Assembly (NCBI RefSeq): GCF_002860355.1
Contig: NZ_NMWU01000029.1
Coordinates: forward strand, 62,001 to 126,000
Source: Bifidobacterium margollesii
Lineage (GTDB): Bacteria; Actinomycetota; Actinomycetes; Actinomycetales; Bifidobacteriaceae
DNA: 64,000 bases
Direction: 5' to 3'
In this document: piece by piece, positions 1-8,039 of the stretch
How the letters are laid out: each line of letters starts with the position of its first letter
Position numbering within the stretch: the first letter of the stretch is position 1
Program-made: the position numbers and the translations under genes
Notes under the pieces: model-generated
Seen by the model: only the letters and a program-made list of their open reading frames with translations
Databases searched by the model: none
Told to the model about the DNA's origin: nothing

Positions 1-1222
1 TCTGATGGTTCAGCATGTCGATGCCGCTGACTCGCTCCAAAGCGCCGAGCACGCCGTTGAGCCGATCGAGATCATGCAGGTCAAGGGTCTCGCCGGATTT
101 CGAACCACTGGCGTGGGAATGCGCGCCACCGTCGGCGAACGCTGAAACGCCAAGCGCGCCGAGATTGCGGATGGAATGGACCAACGCCCACATGGCCACG
201 GGCTTCCAGTCATCGGCTGGATAGTCATTGAGTGCGACGAGACGGCCGACGACCTCGTCAGGCAACCGGGTTTCCGTAGGCCGCTCAACCATGCGCCATG
301 CGCTGGCATAGGGGGCGAGCACCTTGTCGATGAACTCGATGACTTCGTCTCCGTTGCGCAGACGAGGTTTGAGTACGTCGTCCTGAAAATCGTTGATGAG
401 CTGGCCGCATTCCGCCTTATAGGTGATGATCATGTACAGGCTGCGGAAGAAATGCTCCGTCTTCTGCGGGTCGTCGCCCAGCGGTTCGACGATATCGTCC
501 CATCGGGAGGCGTAGACGTCACGTGAGACGGCGGACAGCGCGGCCACGGCCTTGGCCTTGAACACATCGGAGGCGGTGAGCGGCACGCCTCGCATGTTCA
601 TCACGTCGAATATGCGGTGGGCGCCGGCCAGATCGTCGGTGATCACCATCACCAGCGTGACCTGATTGACCAGATACGAGGCGAACCGATGCCGCTCGTC
701 AACGTCCATATCGGCGAGCATGTCGTACGCCTGCTTGGTGTTGAGCTTGATGTTCCACTGGGCGCTGGTCGCAAGATCCGCGTCACGCAGATCGAGCACG
801 GCTTCGACGCCCGCCTGAATGTTGTCGCGGAAGAAGTCGGCGTCACGGTCGCGCAGACGAAGTCGGGGCTCGGCCTTGATGCCGCGAAGACGATCACCGT
901 GCTCCACGATCAGGTCATCGAGGCTTTCGATGAGATCGTCGTCCTTCTCCAGATCACGCAGCACCGCGATGATGATCGTCAGCGACACCAGACGCTGCTG
1001 GCCGTCGATGACCTGGTATCGGTTGTCCCCATCCTGCACGAGGATCAGGGATCCGAGGAAGTAGGGGGTCTTCGGCGTCGTCGAGGCGTCTCGCAGATCC
1101 TCCACCAGCTGGCGCATGTTCTCCACCTGCCATGTATACGCCCGTTGGAAGGCCGGCACCACGAACCGATAGTCCGACGTGAAGATCTTGCCCAGCGGTT
1201 TTTCCGTCGCTTTGATTCCCAT
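1..1222 (-). CDS. DUF262 domain protein (GmrSD/ParB-like), C-terminus beyond window
   Basis: The reading frame begins at an ATG at 1222 behind a purine-rich GGGGG stretch and runs off the left edge, so only the first ~407 residues are seen. The N-terminus reads MGIKATEKPLGKIF and is followed by a YQVIDGQQRLVSL block, the hallmark of the DUF262 (ParB/Srx-like nuclease) fold found in GmrSD-type type IV restriction enzymes and related proteins of unknown role. Further on, an RIFDVMNMRGVPLTASD segment matches the usual second conserved block of the family. Whether a DUF1524 HNH domain follows cannot be seen. A defence role is possible from the family but is inference. No partner methylase or nuclease lies on the visible side. 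Confidence 0.85.
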   Translation of the reverse strand, partial: MGIKATEKPLGKIFTSDYRFVVPAFQRAYTWQVENMRQLVEDLRDASTTPKTPYFLGSLILVQDGDNRYQVIDGQQRLVSLTIIIAVLRDLEKDDDLIESLDDLIVEHGDRLRGIKAEPRLRLRDRDADFFRDNIQAGVEAVLDLRDADLATSAQWNIKLNTKQAYDMLADMDVDERHRFASYLVNQVTLVMVITDDLAGAHRIFDVMNMRGVPLTASDVFKAKAVAALSAVSRDVYASRWDDIVEPLGDDPQKTEHFFRSLYMIITYKAECGQLINDFQDDVLKPRLRNGDEVIEFIDKVLAPYASAWRMVERPTETRLPDEVVGRLVALNDYPADDWKPVAMWALVHSIRNLGALGVSAFADGGAHSHASGSKSGETLDLHDLDRLNGVLGALERVSGIDMLNHQ

Positions 1223-1239
1223 ATCCCCCACCATAGCCC

Positions 1240-1281
1240 GAAGGGGCTACCCCGTTCGATTGCAGAACGCGGGCAGCCCCT
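1240..1281 (-). terminator. Inverted repeat after the membrane-protein gene
   Basis: AAGGGGCT at 1240-1247 pairs with AGCCCCTT at 1274-1281, and inner CCCCG and CGGG extend the stem. It lies between the end of the gene at 1300 and the start of the DUF262 gene. It has no clear T tract, so it is a weak terminator candidate. Confidence 0.4.
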
Positions 1282-1299
1282 TGGATATCCATTTGTTCG

Positions 1300-2028
1300 C
1301 TACTTGGTCTCCTGCCAGTCATACGGCACATCGCAAATAGCGGATGCACCGGAACCAGTACCGTTATGCTTACTAACGCTTTTGCCGTTGACGAGAATCT
1401 CGCAACTGACTTTGATGCCGCTGGGATCAGGATTGCTGTAGTCGCTTGTCAATACGCTGAGCCCCGGAAACTCCCCTGCTTCAGTACCTTTCGCGGTAAT
1501 CTGCCACGAACCGTTGAAATCTTCGGTATGACTGCCTCCGCCATTCGTATATACGGCACTTGCAGGACCGTTGCTGGTGGCCTTAAACGTGTAGGTTCGA
1601 TCCGCCACGGCCTTCTTGCTTGCCGATTGGCTGGCTTCCACCTGCTTGCCGGCATCATCGATGGCCTTGACATAGGCATTCTGAGTGACCAATACGATAA
1701 TGATCGCAATGACCGAAATGACCACTGCGGCGATGGCCACTCCACGACCACGCTTCCGGCCTTTTCTGCGAGTAGCAACAAGACCAATAATTGCAAGTAC
1801 AACGCCGATCACTGCAATAATGGCGGAAACGTTATTGAAAATCGGTATCCAACTGGTCAGCAGACCGATGCCGCCCGTCACGCATCCGGCGATGGCGCAG
1901 CCACTGATCGGTTTATCGCCGTGTCGGGAACGGTCCCGACGTGACGGGGACTGCGGTGACGGGGTCTGCGGCCCCGGCACCTGCGGGGCAGCCGAACCGT
2001 TCGGGGCGTATCCATTGGGATTGGTCAT
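1300..2028 (-). CDS. Membrane-anchored protein with DUF4190-like TM pair and secreted C-terminal domain
   Basis: 242 residues. The start at 2028 (MTNPNGYAPNG) is preferred over an upstream ATG because it follows a purine-rich GAGAAAGG site. The first ~40 residues are Pro/Gln/Ser-rich and cytoplasmic. Two hydrophobic segments (about residues 45-90) are separated from a third (about 97-115) by a basic RRKGRKRGRG stretch. After residue ~115 comes a Ser/Thr/Gly-rich extracytoplasmic domain with a weak resemblance to MmpS-type beta domains. No catalytic motif is seen. It is divergent from the two-component system that starts at 2213 and may be one of its targets, but that is inference. Confidence 0.7.
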   Translation of the reverse strand: MTNPNGYAPNGSAAPQVPGPQTPSPQSPSRRDRSRHGDKPISGCAIAGCVTGGIGLLTSWIPIFNNVSAIIAVIGVVLAIIGLVATRRKGRKRGRGVAIAAVVISVIAIIIVLVTQNAYVKAIDDAGKQVEASQSASKKAVADRTYTFKATSNGPASAVYTNGGGSHTEDFNGSWQITAKGTEAGEFPGLSVLTSDYSNPDPSGIKVSCEILVNGKSVSKHNGTGSGASAICDVPYDWQETK

Positions 2029-2212
2029 AGTGAGCCTTTCTCTTCCCTGTTCATCCGAATGCGGGTTTCGAGTCCGAATACGGATGGTCATGTATTTTCA
2101 ACGTACCGGCTCGTCGACGCGCGGGATATTGTACGAACGGGCATGTCGTGTTTCCCTTTAGGGCAGGAGGCGCTGCGCGAACGGACGGTGACGAACGACG
2201 GGGATTCCACGT
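2029..2212. promoter_or_regulatory. Divergent intergenic region
   Basis: 184 bp between the membrane-protein gene and the histidine kinase gene. It must hold both promoters. I could not pick convincing -35/-10 pairs or a palindromic operator. Confidence 0.4.
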
Positions 2213-3697
2213 ATGCTCGGAATCATTATGATGCGGATTCCACGATTCCTCTTTTCCTCGGCGCCGACCGACGACGGCACGCCCGGCGCGGAGATCGTCC
2301 TGCCGGCTAAGCGTCGCTGGTCGGTGGTGCTGATCGCGATGGGCGTGATGATGAATCTGGCTCAGACCTCGCTTGCGGGATCGTTGGCGAATGCAAGGGA
2401 GGACGCCTTCGGCTTCGTGGTGGCCATGCTCTCGTTGTTCGTCGGCACGGCGCTGCCGTTCCTGCTGCTGCACCGCGACCGCAGCCCCCTGCTCGTGCTG
2501 ACGGTGACGGCCGGCGCAACGGTGCTGTTGCCGCTCGGATCGACGTCGACGCTGCTCTCGCTGAGCGCGCTGACGGCCCGCAGCCGCGATCGCCGGCTGA
2601 TAACGGCGGGTACGACGCTGACCGTGATGGCGGTCGCCGCATCCTACACCAAGGATCTGCTGAGGCCGGCGGACTGGTCGATGTGGAAGCTGCTGTTCTC
2701 CGATCAGGGCACGGGTGTCGACGGGGTGCCGGCACGATTGAACGTCGGTATGACCACGATCGTGGCTGCCGCCGCCGTGTGGGGCGTCGGCATGGTGACC
2801 GCCGCCGTGATGGTCGGGCTGCATCTGCGCGCGCGGGCCCTCGCCCACAACGCGGATGCCAAGGTCCACGCCGAACGAACGCGCGCCGACGAACTGGCGA
2901 GCAATCTGCAGATGCAACGGTTCGCCGACGCCGTGGCGGCCGAAGCGCATGACACGCTGGCTCACAGTCTGTCGCTGATCGCGGTGAACGCCAGTGCAAT
3001 GCAGACGCAGACGATGAAGCTCGCCTCCCAAGCAAGGGATGCCGGTGACGCTTCATTGGAGCAGAATGCCGAGGCGCTGGTCGCACGAGCCTCGGAGATT
3101 CGCCGACAGGCGGCGGGAGCGTTGGATGAGGCGCACAGCATCATCGACATGCTTCGTCATCCCGAAGACGCCGCGACCATGCTGACTCCCTCGCAGGACA
3201 CCGCGCTGACCCGAGAGGCTTTGTATGACATCGTAGATTCCGCACGTTCGGCGGGCATGTCGTTGGATACGTGGATCGATGTTCGTGATCTGAGTTCGTT
3301 GAATCCCGAGATCGGCAAGATCGCGTTCCGCGCAGTGCAGGAGGGGCTGACGAATGCGCGGCGGCATGCGCCCGGGAAGCGGGTGTCACTGGAAATTTCG
3401 GCGATTCCCTCGAACGGCGTGGTCGTGCTGTTCTCCAATGCCACCGATGCCGGGTTTGACGCCCACGGGGAGCGGAAGGATGCTGGTATTCCAGACACGG
3501 ACGTGAACGGTGCGGGCGTGGGCAATGCGGACGTATCGGATACAGGCGTGTCGAAGGTGAACGCGAGTACCGGAGGCCACGGTCTTTCCGGGCTCAAGGA
3601 GCGGGTCATGCGGGCGGGCGGCACCTGCGAATACGGGTATGATGCGCGCAACGATTTCCATCTTGACGTGAAACTGCCGTTCGTGCCGTTACGATGA
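2213..3697 (+). CDS. Two-component sensor histidine kinase, HisKA_3 (NarL) type
   Basis: 494 residues. The N-terminal ~205 residues hold five or six hydrophobic segments forming a membrane sensor without a large external loop. A short coiled linker leads to the phosphoacceptor block AEAHDTLAHSLSLIAVNA with His246, typical of HisKA_3. The ATPase domain has an N-box-like FRAVQEGLTNARRHA and a G-box GGHGLSGLKERV. Between these boxes (about residues 422-453) is an unusual Asp/Gly/Val repeat-like insertion. The start is not certain: ATGs at 2213, 2228 and 2231 are possible. The stop overlaps the start of the response regulator (ATGA), so the two are translated together as a cognate pair. The signal is unknown. 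Confidence 0.9.
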   Translation: MLGIIMMRIPRFLFSSAPTDDGTPGAEIVLPAKRRWSVVLIAMGVMMNLAQTSLAGSLANAREDAFGFVVAMLSLFVGTALPFLLLHRDRSPLLVLTVTAGATVLLPLGSTSTLLSLSALTARSRDRRLITAGTTLTVMAVAASYTKDLLRPADWSMWKLLFSDQGTGVDGVPARLNVGMTTIVAAAAVWGVGMVTAAVMVGLHLRARALAHNADAKVHAERTRADELASNLQMQRFADAVAAEAHDTLAHSLSLIAVNASAMQTQTMKLASQARDAGDASLEQNAEALVARASEIRRQAAGALDEAHSIIDMLRHPEDAATMLTPSQDTALTREALYDIVDSARSAGMSLDTWIDVRDLSSLNPEIGKIAFRAVQEGLTNARRHAPGKRVSLEISAIPSNGVVVLFSNATDAGFDAHGERKDAGIPDTDVNGAGVGNADVSDTGVSKVNASTGGHGLSGLKERVMRAGGTCEYGYDARNDFHLDVKLPFVPLR

Positions 3698-4413
3698 GGG
3701 ATATGTCCTCTGCTGTCTCCGTATCCGATCCGGCTGTTTCGACGCCGATCACCGTGAGCGTCGTCGATGACGATCCGATGATCTGTCAGGCGATGTCGTT
3801 GATTCTCAACGACTATTCGCAAGGTCGGGTTGTGGTGGTCTCCACGTCCGGCAGTGGAGCGGAGGCCGTTGAGAAGGCGCGGATCGAACATCCGGATGTG
3901 GTGCTGATGGATATCGCCATGCCGAACGGGGATGGGATCGAGGCTACGGCGAGGCTGCGGGGTCTGTCTGATCCCCCGCATGTGTTGATTCTCACGTCGT
4001 TGTCGCCGAAGGGCACCGTGGAGCGGGCGGCGGAGGCCGGTGCCGAAGGGTTCGTGTCAAAGACGGATGCGCCGGAGGAGATCATCGACCGGATTATCGG
4101 AGCCTGCGAGGGCCGTCCTCAGTACAATCCGGCCAGTCAGCGGCAATTGCTCGCCGACCTGCATGAGCATCGGCCGATGACCCGCCGGGATGAGGCTCGT
4201 GCCCTGTTGAATTCGCTGAGCGAGCGTGAACGAGAAGCGGTGCTGCTGGCCGCCGAGGGGCTGACCAACCAGGAGATCGCCGAGCGGATGTTCACCAGTG
4301 AGCGGACCGCGAAGGCTCATCTTTCCGCCGCTTCGGACAAGCTGTGCATGAGTCGCGTGCAGATCGCCCAGCTGGTGGGAAGGGCGGATCTGCCGTCGCC
4401 GCTGGAGTATTGA
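3694..4413 (+). CDS. Response regulator, NarL/FixJ family
   Basis: 239 residues. The receiver domain has acidic pocket residues in VSVVDDDPMI and the phosphoacceptor Asp73 in VVLMDIAMPNGDG, followed by the conserved Thr/Ser (LILTSL) and Lys (VSKTD). The C-terminal LuxR-type helix-turn-helix reads LSEREREAVLLAAEGLTNQE and continues with a normal recognition helix. It overlaps the kinase stop by 4 bp. An alternative start is the ATG three codons later. It should be phosphorylated by the kinase encoded just upstream. The divergent membrane protein at 1300-2028 is a plausible target. Confidence 0.92.
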   Translation: MRDMSSAVSVSDPAVSTPITVSVVDDDPMICQAMSLILNDYSQGRVVVVSTSGSGAEAVEKARIEHPDVVLMDIAMPNGDGIEATARLRGLSDPPHVLILTSLSPKGTVERAAEAGAEGFVSKTDAPEEIIDRIIGACEGRPQYNPASQRQLLADLHEHRPMTRRDEARALLNSLSEREREAVLLAAEGLTNQEIAERMFTSERTAKAHLSAASDKLCMSRVQIAQLVGRADLPSPLEY

Positions 4414-4443
4414 GTGCTACGACTTGAGCGTTACGACCGCCGG

Positions 4444-5061
4444 TCAGTCGGACGTTGCGAGTTCAACGCCGGCCGCGGACATTTCCTTGCGTGCCGCTTC
4501 ACCGAGTTTGGGGCTGACCGGCACGGTCAGGTCGGTGAATACGCGGGTGCGGTAGCCGAGTTTCACCGCATCGAGCGCGGTTTCCTTCACACAGTGCGAT
4601 TCGGCGATGCCTACCACATCCACTTTGGTGATGCCTGCGGCGTTGAGCGCGTTGGCGAGCGTGTGACCTTCCTCGGTGGCGATGCGTACCTCGGCCCGGC
4701 TTTGCTGGCGGTTTGAATTGTCTTCTATGCCTTCGAAGCCGGAGTAGGCGGCACAGTACTGTCCCTTTTTGAAGTGGTGGGTGATGCCCAGCGCGTTGAT
4801 CGCCAGATGCAGGTTGGCGTTGGGGGTGCCGGCCACGCCGTGAAGAGGCCATGTATCCACGAAGTCGGGGCTTTCGGAGAAATGGGAGCCGGGTACGATG
4901 TGCCAGTCCTGCGTGGTGGCGATGTAGGCGTAGTCGTCACGATGGGCGACGACGTAGGCGGCGATACGGGCGGCCACATCGTTGCCGCCTTCGACGCCGA
5001 GCTCCCCTCCTTCGCAGAAGGTCGGCTGCACGTCGACGATGATCAAGGCGCTGGCGCTCAT
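4444..5061 (-). CDS. pncA: Nicotinamidase
   Basis: 205 residues, isochorismatase-like fold. It hydrolyses nicotinamide to nicotinate and ammonia in the Preiss-Handler NAD salvage route. The triad is visible: Asp10 in LIIVDVQPTF, Lys in HHFKKGQY and Cys in GIAESHCVKETA. The TQDWHIVPGSHF block supplies the Asp-His-His metal ligands that separate nicotinamidases from other isochorismatases. The start at 5061 is chosen over an upstream ATG (5100) because GAGAGGAA sits 5-8 nt before it. It appears to be a single gene, separated from aconitase by a palindromic repeat. Confidence 0.92.
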   Translation of the reverse strand: MSASALIIVDVQPTFCEGGELGVEGGNDVAARIAAYVVAHRDDYAYIATTQDWHIVPGSHFSESPDFVDTWPLHGVAGTPNANLHLAINALGITHHFKKGQYCAAYSGFEGIEDNSNRQQSRAEVRIATEEGHTLANALNAAGITKVDVVGIAESHCVKETALDAVKLGYRTRVFTDLTVPVSPKLGEAARKEMSAAGVELATSD

Positions 5062-5187
5062 GAACGTTCCTCTCTCACGATGGCATGGATCTGCCTTCAT
5101 GATACGGCAGCCGATACGGCGGTGGGCCGCGATCGCTTGGATCGCAGCCCACTGTATGAATCATCGTCGGTATGAATCCCTGCCTCC

Positions 5188-5288
5188 GAAATGAGATGAC
5201 GTGTGTGTCCTCAAGGCGCACCGAGGGAAAACGTACGAAGGTACGTCGACCGAGGAGCAACGCCGAGGACACTCCGTCATCTCATTTC
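5188..5288. repeat. ~100-bp imperfect palindromic intergenic element
   Basis: Outer arms at 5188-5212 and 5265-5288 are near-perfect reverse complements. The left arm begins GAAATGAGATGACG and the right arm ends CGTCATCTCATTTC, with one indel in between. The interior holds a second hairpin, ACGTAC-GAAG-GTACGT, and partly matching GGCGCACCGAGG and CGAGGAGCAACGCC segments. It ends 6 bp from the aconitase stop and so may fold as a transcript-end structure. A further partial copy, CGTCTCATTTCG, follows at 5291-5302. Confidence 0.65.
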
Positions 5289-5294
5289 GCCGTC

Positions 5295-7997
5295 TCATTT
5301 CGACATGAGGTTGCGCAGCACATACTGCAGAATCCCGCCGTTGCGGTAGTAGTCGGCTTCGCCGGGGGTGTCGATGCGGACGACCGCGTCGAATTCGGTG
5401 GTGTGACCGTCGGCGTGGGTGGCGGTGACGTGAACGGTCTTCGGGGTTCCACCGTGGTTGAGCTGTTCGACGCCGGAGATGTCGTAGGTTTCGGTGCCGT
5501 CGAGGCCGAGGGTTTCGTAGGATTCTCCGTCGGGGAACTGGAGGGGAAGCACGCCCATGCCGATGAGGTTGGAGCGGTGGATGCGCTCGAAACTGCGGGT
5601 GATGACGGCTTTGACGCCGAGCATGAGGGTGCCTTTGGCGGCCCAGTCGCGGGAGGAGCCGGTGCCGTATTCCTTGCCGGCGAGGACGACGAGCGGAGTG
5701 CCGGCGGCCTTGTAGTTGAGGGAGGCGTCGAAGATGGTGGACGGCTTGCCGGTGGTGAAGTCGTAGGTGAAGCCGCCGGGGGTGACTTCGTTGCCGGTGG
5801 AGGCGAGCAGCTGGTTCCTGAGGCGGATGTTGCCGAAGGTGCCGCGGACCATGATCTCGTGGTTGCCTCGGCGGGAGCCGTAGGAGTTGAAGTTCTTGGG
5901 CTCGACGCCGCGCTCGGTGAGGTATTTGCCGGCGGGGCTGGAGGCCTTGAACGCGCCGGCCGGAGAGATGTGGTCGGTGGTGACGGAGTCGCCGAGCAGG
6001 GCGAGGACGCGGGCGCCGTGAATGTCCTTGACCGGGTCGGGGGTGGCGTTCATGCCGTCGAAGAAGGTCTGGCGACGCACGTAGGTGGACTTGGGATCCC
6101 AGGCGAAGAGTTCGCCTTCGGGCACGTCGAGGCCTTTCCACCGATGATCGCCGTCGAAGACGGAGGCGTAGTCCTTGAGGAACATCTCACGGTTGACGGT
6201 GCCGTTGACTACGGCTTCGACTTCGCTGTTGGTGGGCCAGATGTCCTTGAGGTAGACGCCGTGGCCTTCGGGATCGGTGCCGAGCGGCTGGGTTTCGAAG
6301 TCGAAGTCCATGGTGCCGGCGAGCGCGTAGGCGATGACGAGCGGCGGGGACGCGAGGTAGTTCATCTTCACGTCGGGGCTGATGCGGCCTTCGAAGTTGC
6401 GGTTGCCGGAGAGCACGGCGGTGACGGTGAGGTCGTTGGCGTTGATGGCTTCGCTGATTTCGGGCAGCAGCGGGCCGGAGTTGCCGATGCAGGTGGCGCA
6501 GCCGAATCCGACGAGCTGGTATCCGAGGGAGTCGAGATCGTCCTGCAGGCCGGCTGCCTTGAGGTAGTCGGCGACGACCTGGGAGCCCGGTGCGAGGGAG
6601 GTCTTGACCCACGGCTTGGGCTTGAGGCCTTTGGCGTGCGCGTTGCGGGCGATGAGGCCGGCGGCGATCATGACGGAAGGGTTGGAGGTGTTGGTGCAGG
6701 AGGTGATGGATGCGATGGCCACGTCACCGTTGTCGAGGTTGAAATCTCCTCGGAATGTTGTGGAGACGGGCACCGGTTCCTTGACGGTTTTTTCGGTTTC
6801 GTAGGCAGGCAGGGTCTCTTCGAAGGTCTTCTTGGATTCGGAGAGTTTGATGCGGTCCTGAGGCCGCTTGGGGCCGGCGATGGAGGGTACGACGTCGCCG
6901 AGGTCGAGCTCCATGTATTCGGAGTACTTCGGTTCCACGTAGTTCGGATCCTTCGCGTCTCCCCACAGTTTGTTGGCCTTGGCGTAGGCTTCGACGAGCG
7001 CGACCTGCTCTTCGCTGCGGCCGGTGAGACGCAGGTAGTCGAGGGTGACGTCGTCGATGGGGAAGATGCCGCAGGTGGAGCCGAATTCGGGGCTCATGTT
7101 GCCGATGGTGGCGCGGTTGGCGAGCGGAACGGATGCGATGCCTTCGCCGTAGAATTCGACGAACTTGCCGACGACACCGTGCTGGCGGAGCATGTCGGTG
7201 ATGGTGAGCACCACGTCGGTGGCGGTGACGCCTTCGGGGATGGAGCCGGTGAGTTTGAATCCGACGACACGAGGCACGAGCATGGAGATGGGCTGGCCAA
7301 GCATGGCGGCTTCGGCTTCGATGCCGCCGACGCCCCAGCCGAGCACGCCGAGACCGTTTTCGGTGGTGGTGTGGGAATCGGTGCCGACGCAGGAGTCGAG
7401 GTAGGCGAGCGTGTTGCCGTTCTCCTCGGTCTTGCTCATGATGACCTTGGCCAGGTATTCGATGTTGACCTGGTGGATGATGCCGGTTCCCGGCGGTACG
7501 ACGCGGAAGTTGCGGAACGCCTGCTGGCCCCAGCGGAGGAACTGGTAGCGTTCACCATTGCGCTGGTATTCGATGTCCATGTTCTGCTGCACGGCGTCGG
7601 CGAGCGCGTATTTGTCGATCTGCACGGAATGGTCGATGACCATGTCGGACTGGACCTGCGGGTTGATGACCTCGGGGTCGCCGCCGAGCTGCTTGACGGC
7701 GTCGCGCATGGTGGCGAGGTCGACGATGCAGGGCACGCCGGTGAAGTCCTGCATGACGACTCGGCTGGGGGTGAACTGGATCTCGTGGCTGGGTTCGGCG
7801 TTCGGATCCCAGTCGAGCAGCGCCTTGACGTGTTCGTCGGTGATGTTGGCGCCGTCGATGTTGCGTACGAGGTTTTCCACCAGCACCTTCAGCGAGTAGG
7901 GCAGGTGATCGATGCCGGGCAGATCGGCGATCGAATAGTAATCGAATGTCTTGTCGCCCACCTTCAACGTGGTGAACTGATCGTCATGAACGGACAT
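5295..7997 (-). CDS. acnA: Aconitate hydratase A
   Basis: 900 residues, full length for the AcnA/IRP1 family. It interconverts citrate and isocitrate in the cytoplasm with a 4Fe-4S cluster. The cluster cysteines are seen in [13 protein letters not shown] (first Cys) and [14 protein letters not shown] (the CxxC pair). [20 protein letters not shown] carries the substrate-binding region, and the C-terminal swivel domain has [17 protein letters not shown] 7997 follows ACGGAGGT. In bifidobacteria, which lack a complete TCA cycle, aconitase together with citrate synthase and isocitrate dehydrogenase supplies 2-oxoglutarate for glutamate. Those partner genes are not in this window. Confidence 0.95.
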   Translation of the reverse strand: MSVHDDQFTTLKVGDKTFDYYSIADLPGIDHLPYSLKVLVENLVRNIDGANITDEHVKALLDWDPNAEPSHEIQFTPSRVVMQDFTGVPCIVDLATMRDAVKQLGGDPEVINPQVQSDMVIDHSVQIDKYALADAVQQNMDIEYQRNGERYQFLRWGQQAFRNFRVVPPGTGIIHQVNIEYLAKVIMSKTEENGNTLAYLDSCVGTDSHTTTENGLGVLGWGVGGIEAEAAMLGQPISMLVPRVVGFKLTGSIPEGVTATDVVLTITDMLRQHGVVGKFVEFYGEGIASVPLANRATIGNMSPEFGSTCGIFPIDDVTLDYLRLTGRSEEQVALVEAYAKANKLWGDAKDPNYVEPKYSEYMELDLGDVVPSIAGPKRPQDRIKLSESKKTFEETLPAYETEKTVKEPVPVSTTFRGDFNLDNGDVAIASITSCTNTSNPSVMIAAGLIARNAHAKGLKPKPWVKTSLAPGSQVVADYLKAAGLQDDLDSLGYQLVGFGCATCIGNSGPLLPEISEAINANDLTVTAVLSGNRNFEGRISPDVKMNYLASPPLVIAYALAGTMDFDFETQPLGTDPEGHGVYLKDIWPTNSEVEAVVNGTVNREMFLKDYASVFDGDHRWKGLDVPEGELFAWDPKSTYVRRQTFFDGMNATPDPVKDIHGARVLALLGDSVTTDHISPAGAFKASSPAGKYLTERGVEPKNFNSYGSRRGNHEIMVRGTFGNIRLRNQLLASTGNEVTPGGFTYDFTTGKPSTIFDASLNYKAAGTPLVVLAGKEYGTGSSRDWAAKGTLMLGVKAVITRSFERIHRSNLIGMGVLPLQFPDGESYETLGLDGTETYDISGVEQLNHGGTPKTVHVTATHADGHTTEFDAVVRIDTPGEADYYRNGGILQYVLRNLMSK

Positions 7998-8039
7998 GCG
8001 ACCTCCGTGATCTTTTACGAAATCATTAACACGTTAGTT

